A stretch of DNA of 12,528 nt from positions 1 to 12,528 of the forward strand of contig DASQNG010000144.1 of assembly GCA_035645095.1 (NCBI GenBank), in the 5' to 3' direction. Source of the DNA: Gaiellasilicea sp035645095 (GTDB lineage Bacteria > Actinomycetota > Thermoleophilia > Gaiellales > Gaiellaceae). Of the stretch, positions 1 to 6,189 are shown one piece after another. Below the pieces are notes generated by a model. The model was not told the origin of the DNA and ran no database searches. It was given only the letters and a program-made list of their open reading frames with translations. The translations under genes were made by a program, and so were the position numbers. Numbering within the stretch: the first letter of the stretch is position 1; each line of letters starts with the position of its first letter.

Positions 1-82
1 CGAGCAGCGCGTCGAGCGAGAGCTCCGAGCTGAGCGCGACGGCGGCGTCGAACAGCGCGCGGTGCCGATCTGTCGTCGCCAC
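1..82 (-). CDS. N-terminal 27 codons of a probable sensor/GAF-type protein (partial)
   Basis: An open leftward frame begins at a GTG (80-82) and runs off the left edge. It encodes 27 residues, including LFDAAVALSSELSLDALL. This helical lead-in (FDAA-ALSSEL-LDALL) resembles the segment just before the first GAF domain in many actinobacterial sensor histidine kinases and GAF-containing regulators; that is recall of a family pattern, not a search result. A -10-like TAGATT (90-95, minus strand) lies exactly 7 nt before the GTG, and there is no Shine-Dalgarno sequence, which supports this start on a leaderless transcript. The gene is divergent from the DsbA-like gene with 112 bp between them. Whether it carries a kinase, cyclase or other output domain cannot be seen. 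Confidence 0.5.
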   Translation of the reverse strand, partial: MATTDRHRALFDAAVALSSELSLDALL

Positions 83-89
83 GGACGAC

Positions 90-95
90 AATCTA
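90..95 (-). promoter_or_regulatory. -10-like element for a leaderless leftward gene
   Basis: TAGATT on the minus strand ends 7 nt before the GTG at 82. That is the spacing expected when transcription starts at the first base of the start codon. No convincing -35 is visible. This is inferred from motif and spacing only. Confidence 0.4.
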
Positions 96-111
96 GTCTC
101 GCCCGCACCCG

Positions 112-128
112 CCGCAAATCTCTTGCGG
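112..128. promoter_or_regulatory. Inverted repeat in the divergent intergenic region, possible operator
   Basis: CCGCAA (112-117) and TTGCGG (123-128) are perfect 6-bp inverted arms around a 5-nt spacer. A second overlapping pair follows: GCGG (125-128) and CCGC (133-136) around TAAT. The cluster lies between the two divergent starts at 82 and 195, where a repressor or activator of either gene could bind. It could also be chance in GC-rich DNA. No regulator family is recognisable. Confidence 0.25.
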
Positions 129-181
129 TAATCCGCACCAGGTCCGCGGCCGCCGCCTCATGCGTGAGCCGCGACCTCGGC

Positions 182-187
182 CATACT
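182..187 (+). promoter_or_regulatory. -10-like element for the dsbA-VKOR unit (leaderless)
   Basis: CATACT matches the TATACT/TANNNT type at five of six positions and ends 7 nt before the GTG at 195. The RNA could therefore begin at the start codon. No Shine-Dalgarno sequence lies between them, which fits leaderless initiation. No good -35 is seen 16-18 nt upstream. Confidence 0.4.
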
Positions 188-194
188 TCGACCC

Positions 195-950
195 GTGGGC
201 ACGAAACAGGCACCCGCACGACCGAGGCCGCAGGCGCGGCGGCGCCGCGGCACGCCAACGGGTGGGTCACGGACGAAGCTGCTGCTCGCCGTGCTCGGCG
301 CCCTCGTCGTCGCTGCGCTCTTGATCGGCGCAAGCGTCTTCGGCGCCCGCGGCGGAGAGGACGACACCCCGCCGGCGACTGATCGGGCGCCCGAGTACCT
401 CACCGGCCTCCAGCAGGACGGTGCGTTCCTCGGCAGCCCGGACGCGCCCTTCACGCTGATCGAGTACGCGGACATCCAGTGTCCGTTCTGCGCGGACTAT
501 GCCCGGGACGTGCTGCCCGAGCTCGTCGAGCGCTACGTCCGGCCCGGGAAGCTCCGCCTCGAATACCGCGGTCTCGCGTTCCTCGGTGAGGACTCCGCGA
601 CCGCGCTGCGCGCAGTGCTCGCCGCCGGCGAGCAGGACCGGCTCTGGAACGTGCTCGACGGGTTCTACGCACGGCAGGGCGGCGAGAACTCCGGCTGGGT
701 GACGGACGAGCTCGTGCGCGACGTCGCCGAGCAGACGCCGGGCCTGGACGTCGACCGCATGCTGGACGACGCGTCGAACGTCGACCAGCAGATCGCCCGG
801 GCGAGCGACCAGGCGCGGATCGACGGGATCCAGGGAACCCCGTCGTTCCTCATCGCGCCGCGCGAGGGTGGCACGCCGTCGCGCCTCGAAGTCCAGGAGC
901 TGTCGGTCGCCGCCGTCTCGCAGGCGATCGACGCCGCAATCACCCCGTGA
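195..950 (+). CDS. Membrane-anchored DsbA-like thioredoxin-fold protein
   Basis: This 251-residue protein has an Arg-rich cytoplasmic N-terminus (residues 9-28), one hydrophobic helix (about 29-51) with no signal-peptidase motif, an acidic/proline linker, and a DsbA/DSBA-like thioredoxin domain from about residue 75. The active site is CPFC (96-99) in the context YADIQCPFC, and the cis-proline loop is GTP at 214-216. These are the expected features of a thiol oxidoreductase of the Thioredoxin_4/DsbA family acting outside the membrane to form disulfides or chaperone exported proteins. Its last codons overlap the next gene, a VKOR homologue, by 4 nt (GTGA), so VKOR is the likely reoxidising partner. 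The GTG start is chosen because it follows a -10-like element by 7 nt and precedes the basic-then-hydrophobic anchor. A disulfide isomerase or dedicated chaperone role cannot be excluded. Confidence 0.88.
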   Translation: MGTKQAPARPRPQARRRRGTPTGGSRTKLLLAVLGALVVAALLIGASVFGARGGEDDTPPATDRAPEYLTGLQQDGAFLGSPDAPFTLIEYADIQCPFCADYARDVLPELVERYVRPGKLRLEYRGLAFLGEDSATALRAVLAAGEQDRLWNVLDGFYARQGGENSGWVTDELVRDVAEQTPGLDVDRMLDDASNVDQQIARASDQARIDGIQGTPSFLIAPREGGTPSRLEVQELSVAAVSQAIDAAITP

Positions 951-1357
951 CGGCACGCAGGCTCGACGTCGCGGCGCTCGCGCTCGCGGCGGTCGGCGCC
1001 GCGATCGCCGCCTACCTCACCTGGACGCACTATGCCGACGTCGCTCCGCTCTGTGTCACCGGCGGCTGCGAGATCGTCCAGCGGTCGGACTATGCAACGC
1101 TCGCGGGGCTCCCGGTCGCGCTCCTCGGCCTGCTCCACTACCTGACGCTCGGAGCCCTCGTCCTCCTGCGGCAGTGGACGGCGGCGGCCGCGCTCGCGCT
1201 CGTCGGCTTCCTCTTCGCGATGTACCTCCTCGTCGTCCAGGTCGCCGTGATCGACGCCGTCTGCAACTGGTGTGTGGGGAACGACATCGTCGCAACGCTG
1301 CTCGCGATCGTGCTGGTGCTGCGCGTCAGCGGAAGAGGTCACGCTCCGGCGGCATGA
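947..1357 (+). CDS. Vitamin K epoxide reductase (VKOR) family protein
   Basis: This 136-residue integral membrane protein has about four hydrophobic helices (roughly 8-28, 52-74, 78-102 and 109-127). The VKOR signature residues are all present: a loop cysteine pair C36 and C41 (CVTGGC), followed by E-I-V-Q and S47, and the quinone-proximal CNWC at 106-109. Bacterial VKORs take electrons from a DsbA-like partner through the loop cysteines, pass them to the CxxC and then to a membrane quinone. The GTG start lies inside the stop of the DsbA-like gene (GTGA, 947-950), so the two are almost certainly co-translated. The length is typical for a stand-alone VKOR domain with no thioredoxin fusion. The 3' end overlaps the convergent cofE by 32 bp. 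Confidence 0.9.
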   Translation: MTARRLDVAALALAAVGAAIAAYLTWTHYADVAPLCVTGGCEIVQRSDYATLAGLPVALLGLLHYLTLGALVLLRQWTAAAALALVGFLFAMYLLVVQVAVIDAVCNWCVGNDIVATLLAIVLVLRVSGRGHAPAA

Positions 1358-2072
1358 CGAGGTCGGCGCCGCTGCCGGCGCCACCCACGTCGAGGCCGCG
1401 CGCCACCGCCACGGGCGTCCCGCCCACCTTCCCGAGCACGAGCTCGGCGGCGCCGGCGAGCTCGTCCGCGACCGCGATCTGCGTCGCGTGCAGCTCGTAG
1501 CCCTGCGCGTCGCGGACGCCGCGCAGGTCGCGGACGGCGACGAGCCCGGCGACGCCGAGCGCGACATCGGTCGTCCCCTGCCGCCACGCGCGACCGAAGG
1601 AGTCGCTGACGATCACGCCCACGTCGACGGCGGCGTGCTCGCGCAGGCCCTCGCGCAGCCGCGCAGCCGACGCATCGGGGTCGAGCGGCAGCAGCACCAG
1701 CGTGTCGGCGCCCTTCGCGTTCGAGGCGTCGACGCCCGCCGAAGCGCAGACGAACCCGTGCCGCGTCTCGGCGATCACGAGCGGCGGCCGCGAGCGGACG
1801 ACACGCACGCTCTCGTCGAGGATCACCTGCACGTGGCGCGGATCGCGCTCGCCGCCCGCCAGCTCGACCGCGCGCGCCGACGCCTCGACCGAATCCAGAT
1901 GTACGACGCGGCCCTCCGCCTTCGACACGGCCTTCTGCGCGACGACGACGACGTCACCGTTCGCCAGGCCACGGGCGCGCGCGGCCGCGGCGGCGACGAG
2001 GCTCGCAAGGTCGTCGCCCGCCTCGATCTCCGGGATGCCCTCGAGCGCGAAGACGCGCAGCTCGCGCGGCAT
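1326..2072 (-). CDS. cofE: Coenzyme F420-0:L-glutamate ligase
   Basis: CofE adds L-glutamates to F420-0 in a GTP-dependent reaction, making the polyglutamate tail of F420. The 248-residue protein carries the family motifs in order: AQKAVSKAEGR (45-55), RHGFVCASAGVDASN (104-118) and SDSFGRAWR (156-164, with Gln165 following), plus a Gly-rich C-terminal stretch. It is the single-domain archaeal-type enzyme: it ends where the ligase fold ends and lacks the C-terminal FMN/nitroreductase domain of mycobacterial FbiB, which reduces dehydro-F420-0. That activity must therefore be encoded elsewhere. The ATG lies 5 nt after the npdG stop, making this the last gene of the cofC-cofD-npdG-cofE operon. 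The 3' end overlaps the VKOR gene on the other strand (1326-1357), with no hairpin visible between them. Confidence 0.93.
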   Translation of the reverse strand: MPRELRVFALEGIPEIEAGDDLASLVAAAAARARGLANGDVVVVAQKAVSKAEGRVVHLDSVEASARAVELAGGERDPRHVQVILDESVRVVRSRPPLVIAETRHGFVCASAGVDASNAKGADTLVLLPLDPDASAARLREGLREHAAVDVGVIVSDSFGRAWRQGTTDVALGVAGLVAVRDLRGVRDAQGYELHATQIAVADELAGAAELVLGKVGGTPVAVARGLDVGGAGSGADLVMPPERDLFR

Positions 2073-2077
2073 CGCCG

Positions 2078-2695
2078 CTAGTGCAGGCCGGTGACGCGGA
2101 GGCCGGCGTGCGCCTTGTAGCGCTTGTTCACGTTCACGATCACAGCTGTCATGCCCTCGAGAGCACGGGCGCTCGCGAGGGGCCCGGCATCGACGGCCCG
2201 ACCCGCGGAGATCTTCCCGGCGAGCTCGAGCGCCAGCGCCTTCGCACCCGCGTCGTCGCCGCAGACGAGCACGTCCTCGTCGGGCGGCTCCTCGACGAGG
2301 TTCGACGCCGCGAGCGAGTGGAGCCCCGCGACGACGGGGGCGTCCAGCTCGTCCTGCACCCGCTGCGCGACCGACGTCGCCTCCGGCGTCGGCTTCACGC
2401 CCCCGCGGCCGAACGTCAGCTCGGCCGCGACCGACAGCACCGGCGTCGCACCGATCGCCTCGCGGAGCTCGCGCGCCGTGGTGACTGCGGCGTCCGCCTT
2501 CACCGCGAGCAGGACGAGGTCGGCGCCGCGGACCGCGTCGGCGTTCGCCGCTCCCTCCGCCCCAAGCTCGGCCGCGACCTCGCGTGCGCGCTCCGCGTCT
2601 CGCGAGCCCACGACCACGTCGACGCCGGCGGCGAGCAGCCGCCGCGCGACCGCGCGGCCGAAGCTGCCCGTGCCGCCGACGAGCGCGACCTTCAC
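2078..2695 (-). CDS. npdG: NADPH-dependent F420 reductase (F420H2:NADP oxidoreductase) family protein
   Basis: This 205-residue Rossmann protein begins with KVALVGGTGSFGRAV, a GGTGxxG dinucleotide-binding loop at 7-13, followed by GSRD at 30-33, the usual NADP-phosphate-binding Ser-Arg. The C-terminus has the NpdG-family signature GPLASARALEGMTA followed by VNKRYKAHAGLRVTG. NpdG moves hydride between NADPH and F420, so it supplies or drains F420H2. I chose the GTG at 2695 because it places the nucleotide loop at the N-terminus, as in the family, and overlaps the cofD stop by 4 nt (GTGA). The open frame extends about 80 codons further upstream, but that part has no fold-like content. A weak GAGG precedes the start by 7 nt. 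The His-Ser-Leu-Ala stretch in the F420-side region differs from the form I remember, so some divergence in substrate handling is possible. Confidence 0.88.
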   Translation of the reverse strand: MKVALVGGTGSFGRAVARRLLAAGVDVVVGSRDAERAREVAAELGAEGAANADAVRGADLVLLAVKADAAVTTARELREAIGATPVLSVAAELTFGRGGVKPTPEATSVAQRVQDELDAPVVAGLHSLAASNLVEEPPDEDVLVCGDDAGAKALALELAGKISAGRAVDAGPLASARALEGMTAVIVNVNKRYKAHAGLRVTGLH

Positions 2696-3597
2696 GCGGC
2701 GGCCTCGAGCACCGTCTCCGCGAGCCGACGCGACGCCGCCAGGTCGGTCATCAGCGTCTGCGTCACGACCCGCCGCACCGCGAGCTCCGACGTCGGATCG
2801 GACTCGTCGACGACGAGTGCGTCGATCAGCCCGGCGTAGCAGGAGGCGACGTGCGCTGGGGTGGTGCCGCCGGCCATGCGCGCGAGCATACGGTCTGCCG
2901 GCCCCTTCACCGCGCGGCCGCCGACGAGCGGGCTGACGGCGACGCACGGCACGCGCCTGCGGGCGAGCGCCGCCCGCACCGGCTCAACGGCGAGGATCGG
3001 CCAGATGCTGACGTAGGGGTTGCTCGGCGCGACGAGGATCGCCTCGGCAGCGTCGATCGCCTCCACGACACCCGGCGCAGGCTCGGCGACGCCGACGAAG
3101 CGGACGGCGTCCACGTCGTCGCGGTGCCGACGCGCGACGAACCACTCCTGGAACGAGAAGCTCCCCGCTGGCGTGTCGAGCCACGTGCGCAGCCGGTCGT
3201 TTGTAGCCGGGAGGATCCTCGCCTCGACACCGAGCGCCGCCGCGAGCCGCACCGTCACGGCCGACAGCGGCTCGCCGGCCCGGAGCGCCTGGGTGCGCAC
3301 GAGGTGCAGACCGAGGTCCCGGTCGCCGAGCCGGAACCAGCTCTCGCCGCCGAGCGACGTGACCGTCTCGAGAGCGTGCCACGTCTCGCCGGCGCGACCC
3401 CAGCCGCGCTCCTCGTCGTTCAGGCCGGCAAGCGCATAGAGGATGCTGTCGAGGTCGGGCGACACGGCGAGGCCGAGCACCTCGACGTCGTCGCCGACGT
3501 TGCCGACGACCGTGACGTCGCTCGCCGGCACGGCCTCGACGAGACCGCGCACGAAGCGCGCGCCGCCGACGCCGCCCGAGAGGACGACGACCTTCAT
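2692..3597 (-). CDS. cofD: 2-phospho-L-lactate (or phosphoenolpyruvyl) transferase CofD/FbiA
   Basis: CofD transfers the phospholactyl or phosphoenolpyruvyl group from its GDP-activated form to the deazaflavin FO, giving F420-0 or dehydro-F420-0. The 301-residue protein has LSGGVGGARF at 6-15, VVGNVGDD at 30-37, SPDLDS at 46-51, ERGWGR at 63-68, a LDTPAGSFSFQEWF block near the middle and APSNPYVSIWPIL further on, all in family order. At 133-134 it reads N-D where I remember D-D as usual, a mild change. The ATG overlaps the cofC stop (ATGA) and the stop overlaps the npdG start (GTGA). The frame stays open upstream into cofC, but the ATG gives the canonical N-terminus. Confidence 0.93.
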   Translation of the reverse strand: MKVVVLSGGVGGARFVRGLVEAVPASDVTVVGNVGDDVEVLGLAVSPDLDSILYALAGLNDEERGWGRAGETWHALETVTSLGGESWFRLGDRDLGLHLVRTQALRAGEPLSAVTVRLAAALGVEARILPATNDRLRTWLDTPAGSFSFQEWFVARRHRDDVDAVRFVGVAEPAPGVVEAIDAAEAILVAPSNPYVSIWPILAVEPVRAALARRRVPCVAVSPLVGGRAVKGPADRMLARMAGGTTPAHVASCYAGLIDALVVDESDPTSELAVRRVVTQTLMTDLAASRRLAETVLEAAA

Positions 3598-4196
3598 CCG
3601 GCCGAGTCCAGCTCGCCCGCCGCCGCCTGTGTGCGTGGGCCCGCGCGCAGGGTGACAGCCGCCAGGTCGGCGAGGGTGTCGACGTCGTCGACGAGGTTCG
3701 GGATGGCGGCCGGCATCGCGTCGAGACCTGCCGCCGCGGCGTGCGCCCTGAAGCGCTCGGCGCTTCCCGGTCCGTAGAGCGGCGCGAAGGCCGCAGGCGA
3801 GGGCAGCGCCAGCGCGTTCGTCGTCCCGTCCCCGGCTTGCACGAAGCCGAACGCGCCCAGCTCGGCGGCGCCGGCGAGCGTCCGCAGGTCGTGCGGGACG
3901 ACGCATGGCAGGTCGGCGTTCACCACGAGCACGGGGCCGTCCTCGACCCCGGTGAGCGCGGCCGCGACGGCGGCGCCCTGGCCGCCGCCGGAGTCGTCGA
4001 CCACGCGGGCGCCGAGCTCTCGCGCGAGGGCGGCGCCGTCGGCGTCGCTCGTGACGACCACCGTCGGCGCCGTGACGACACAGGCGGTGACGACGTCGCC
4101 GAGCATCGCGAGCGCGAGAGACGCGCGGACGTCGGCCGGAGCGTCGAGGCGCTGCTTGCCGCCGGCTCCGCTGAAGGGGACGACGATTGCGGTCAC
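3594..4196 (-). CDS. cofC: 2-phospho-L-lactate / phosphoenolpyruvate guanylyltransferase CofC/FbiD
   Basis: CofC activates the C3 precursor with GTP to make the unstable donor used by CofD. This 200-residue nucleotidyltransferase has an N-terminal VPF...GKQRL loop (6-17), a short AMLGDVV helix (30-36), TSDAD (49-53), NADLPCV with the metal-binding Asp95, DGTTNAL (123-129), YGPGSAERF (141-149) and a DDVDT motif in the C-terminal part. This matches the CofC fold and its usual length of about 200-220 residues. Whether it uses phosphoenolpyruvate (as in mycobacteria), 2-phospholactate or 3-phosphoglycerate cannot be decided by eye. It is the first gene of the F420 operon. The GTG at 4196 is divergent from polX with only 23 bp between starts, and a TAGTCT -10-like element lies 10 nt upstream. 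Confidence 0.88.
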   Translation of the reverse strand: MTAIVVPFSGAGGKQRLDAPADVRASLALAMLGDVVTACVVTAPTVVVTSDADGAALARELGARVVDDSGGGQGAAVAAALTGVEDGPVLVVNADLPCVVPHDLRTLAGAAELGAFGFVQAGDGTTNALALPSPAAFAPLYGPGSAERFRAHAAAAGLDAMPAAIPNLVDDVDTLADLAAVTLRAGPRTQAAAGELDSAG

Positions 4197-4206
4197 GGCT
4201 GCCGAG

Positions 4207-4213
4207 AGACTAT
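4207..4213. promoter_or_regulatory. Overlapping divergent -10-like elements for cofC and polX
   Basis: In the 23-bp gap (4197-4219) the minus strand reads TAGTCT (4207-4212), 10 nt before the cofC GTG. The plus strand reads GACTAT (4208-4213), 6 nt before the polX GTG. Both keep the key A at position 2 and T at position 6 of a -10 hexamer. Any -35 for one gene would have to lie inside the coding region of the other. Inferred from motif and spacing. Confidence 0.35.
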
Positions 4214-4219
4214 CCCCAC

Positions 4220-5839
4220 GTGGACAACGCGTTCCTGGCCGAGCGCCTCGAGGCGCTCGCGGCGCTGCTCGACCTCTCCGGCTCCAGCTACTACACCGTC
4301 CGCGCCTACCGCCGTGCGGCCGAGCTGATCCGCTCGACGCCGGCCGACGTGCCGGCGCTCGTCCGCGGCGGCCGGGCGCGCGAGCTCGCCGGGATCGGGC
4401 CCGCGATCGAGGCGCGCCTGCGCGAGCTCGTCGAGACGGGCGAGCTGGCCGAGCTGCGCGAGCTCGAGGCGGAGGCGCTGCCGGAGCTCGTCGGGGTCGG
4501 CCGGCTGCTCGGCCTCTCGCCGAAGCGGATGCGGGAGCTCGGCCACGCCCTGGGCGTGCGCACCCTCGACGAGCTGCGGGCGGCGGTCGAAGCCGGGCGC
4601 CTGCAGGAGGCGCGCGGCGTCGGCCCGAAGACGGCCGCGCGAATCCGGCAGGGCCTCGAGGAGGCGACGACGGCGCGTCCGCGCCGGGGCATGCTCCTGA
4701 ACCGGGCCCGGGCGCTCGTGACGGAGCTCGCTGAGGGCGTCGGCGGAGTGCCGGCCGGCGACCCGCGGCGCTGGTGCGACCTCTCGACGCGCTTCGCGGT
4801 CGTGGTCCCGAACGGCGCCCTCGACCGCCTGGAGCGGCTGCCGCAGGTGGTCGCCGTCCTGGAGCGGGACGAGCGGCGCGCCGTCGTGGTGACGGCCGAG
4901 GGCTACCCGGTCGAGTTCGTGGTCGCCGCACCGGAGCGGCTCGGAACCGAGCTGCTGCGCGCGACGGGCTCCCCCGGGTACGTCGCAGCCCTGGGGCCGC
5001 TCCCCGAGGCTCCGACGGAGGAGGACGTCTACTCGGCGCTCGGGCTCTCCTACCGGCCGCCGGAGCTGCGCGAGCCGGGAGCGCCCGAGGCGCCGGCTGA
5101 CCTCGTCCGGCTCGACGACGTCCGCGGCGACCTGCACGTGCACTCGACCGCCTCCGACGGGAAGGCGAGCGTGCGGGAGATGGCGGAGGCCGCCCTGGAG
5201 CGCGGCTACGAGTACCTCGCGATCTGCGACCACACGCAGGCCGTGCGCGTCGTCCCCGGCCTCGACGCCGACGGGCTGCGGCGGCAGGCGGAGGAGGTCG
5301 CGGCCGTCAACGCCGCCGTCGAGCCGTTCCGCGTCCTCCGGGGCACCGAGTGCGACGTCCTGCCGGATGGGTCGCTCGACCTCCCGGACGACGTGCTCGC
5401 CGAGCTGGACTGGGTGCAGGTCAGCCTCCACGCCGGCCAGCGCTGGGGGCGCGAGGCACTGACCGCGCGCGTCGTCGAGGCGCTGCAGCGGGCGGCGGCG
5501 CTCCGGCCCGGCCGCGTCTGCCTCTCGCACCCGAAGGGCCGGATCCTCAACCACCGGCCCGAGAACGCGCTCGACCTCGACCGCGTCTTCGAGGTGGCGC
5601 TCGGGGCGGGGATCGCGCTCGAAGTCAACGGCCTCCCCGACCGGCTCGACCTCTCGGCCGAGCACGCGCGGCGGGCGCTCGAGGCGGGGGTGAGCCTCGT
5701 CTGCTCCACCGACGCGCACTCGGTGCGCGGCCTCGGGAACATGGCCCTCTCGGTCGCGACCGCCCGCCGCGCCGGCGCGCGCAGCGACGAGGTCCTCAAC
5801 ACGCGCCGCCTCGGTGACCTGGTGTCAACGCGCCACTAG
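4220..5839 (+). CDS. polX: PolX-family protein: degenerate polymerase domain plus intact PHP domain
   Basis: The order is that of bacterial PolX: an N-terminal helical domain (YYTVRAYRRAA at 24-34), helix-hairpin-helix segments (LAGIG at 56-60 and GVGPKT further on), a nucleotidyltransferase palm, then a C-terminal PHP domain. The PHP metal ligands are all visible: DLHVH (304-308), DH (337-338), E377, H404, SHPKG with H437, and STDAH with D498 and H500. The PHP domain of PolX is a 3'-5' exonuclease / AP-endonuclease active in repair. The palm is abnormal. The usual GS-RR...GDLD is GDPRR at 180-184 followed by CDLS (186-189), so the second Asp is Ser189. The VDxRV Asp is Glu232. The segment between TGS and TEEDVYSALGL is shortened and lacks the EYG motif. 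At 539 residues it is shorter than typical (about 570). Polymerase activity is probably lost. The GTG at 4220 fits the family N-terminus; a TTG 33 nt upstream would overlap cofC. Confidence 0.85.
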   Translation: MDNAFLAERLEALAALLDLSGSSYYTVRAYRRAAELIRSTPADVPALVRGGRARELAGIGPAIEARLRELVETGELAELRELEAEALPELVGVGRLLGLSPKRMRELGHALGVRTLDELRAAVEAGRLQEARGVGPKTAARIRQGLEEATTARPRRGMLLNRARALVTELAEGVGGVPAGDPRRWCDLSTRFAVVVPNGALDRLERLPQVVAVLERDERRAVVVTAEGYPVEFVVAAPERLGTELLRATGSPGYVAALGPLPEAPTEEDVYSALGLSYRPPELREPGAPEAPADLVRLDDVRGDLHVHSTASDGKASVREMAEAALERGYEYLAICDHTQAVRVVPGLDADGLRRQAEEVAAVNAAVEPFRVLRGTECDVLPDGSLDLPDDVLAELDWVQVSLHAGQRWGREALTARVVEALQRAAALRPGRVCLSHPKGRILNHRPENALDLDRVFEVALGAGIALEVNGLPDRLDLSAEHARRALEAGVSLVCSTDAHSVRGLGNMALSVATARRAGARSDEVLNTRRLGDLVSTRH

Positions 5840-5874
5840 CGCCGCACGTCAGCGTGTCGGGTGCAGCGGAGGAG

Positions 5875-5905
5875 GCGAGTCGGCGGCCCGGAGCCGCCGA
5901 CTCGC
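5875..5905. terminator. Bidirectional hairpin terminator between convergent genes
   Basis: A perfect 13-bp GC-rich stem has its left arm at 5875-5887 and right arm at 5893-5905, with a 5-nt loop (CCGGA). It begins 35 nt after the polX stop and lies 5 nt beyond the stop of the small leftward gene. No T-tract follows on either strand, as is common for terminators in GC-rich Actinobacteria. Because it is symmetrical it could serve both transcripts. It occupies most of the 71-bp gap, and I see nothing else there. Confidence 0.7.
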
Positions 5906-5910
5906 GTGGC

Positions 5911-6189
5911 TCACGCGCTGGTCGCGCCCGGGCCGCGATCGGCGTACTCGCGGACCTCGAACCAGTGGGTGCCGCGGAGCGCCTCGACGACCTCGGGTTC
6001 CGTGTGGTCGGCGAAGAAGACGTGGCTCTCGAGGTCGCAGCAGATCGAGACGTCGCCGAGCGAGACCTGGCTGATCTGGGTCAGCACCTCCGCCGGCAGC
6101 TGCGCCTCGGCGACTGTGAAGTGCTTGAACTGGAGGTCGGGCGCGAGCTCCATCAGGAGCGGCCAGTCTGGACAGGAACGCGTGCTCAC
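5911..6189 (-). CDS. Small Cys/His-containing protein of unknown function
   Basis: I do not recognise a family. The 92-residue product is soluble, with no signal peptide or membrane helix. It contains SCPDW (5-9), FKHFTVAEAQLP (21-32), a CC pair in SICCDLESHVF (48-58), then HTEPEVVEALRGTHWFEVREY (positions 62-82 overall). Cysteines 6, 50 and 51 and histidines 23, 56, 62 and 75 could form a metal site, but this is speculative. The GTG start overlaps the stop of the exporter ATPase by 4 nt (GTGA), and the frame stops 5 nt before a strong hairpin. Both facts, and a protein-like composition unlike the Arg/Ala-rich antisense frames nearby, argue that it is a real gene. It is the last gene of the hemE-hemH-ATPase unit. 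A weak AGG lies just upstream of the start. Confidence 0.72.
   Translation of the reverse strand: MSTRSCPDWPLLMELAPDLQFKHFTVAEAQLPAEVLTQISQVSLGDVSICCDLESHVFFADHTEPEVVEALRGTHWFEVREYADRGPGATSA

Noticed and set aside
2696..2947. N-terminal extension of NpdG upstream of 2695.
   Set aside because: The frame is open, but the residues are Arg-rich and lie inside cofD. The GGTG nucleotide loop should be at the N-terminus, as with the 2695 GTG.
4187..4219. Upstream TTG start for PolX adding 11 residues.
   Set aside because: It would overlap the cofC coding region and adds residues not seen at the family N-terminus. The GTG at 4220 gives the usual short lead-in and sits 6 nt after a -10-like hexamer.
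4193..5719. A 508-codon open frame on the minus strand opposite polX.
   Set aside because: The composition is Arg/Leu/Val/Asp/His-rich and domain-free. The plus strand carries recognisable PolX and PHP motifs through the whole length.
1326..5839. The possibility that the F420 genes and the PolX protein form a new functional system.
   Set aside because: They are divergent and share only a short promoter gap. F420 operons are well known and there is no shared pathway. Promoter sharing alone is weak evidence.
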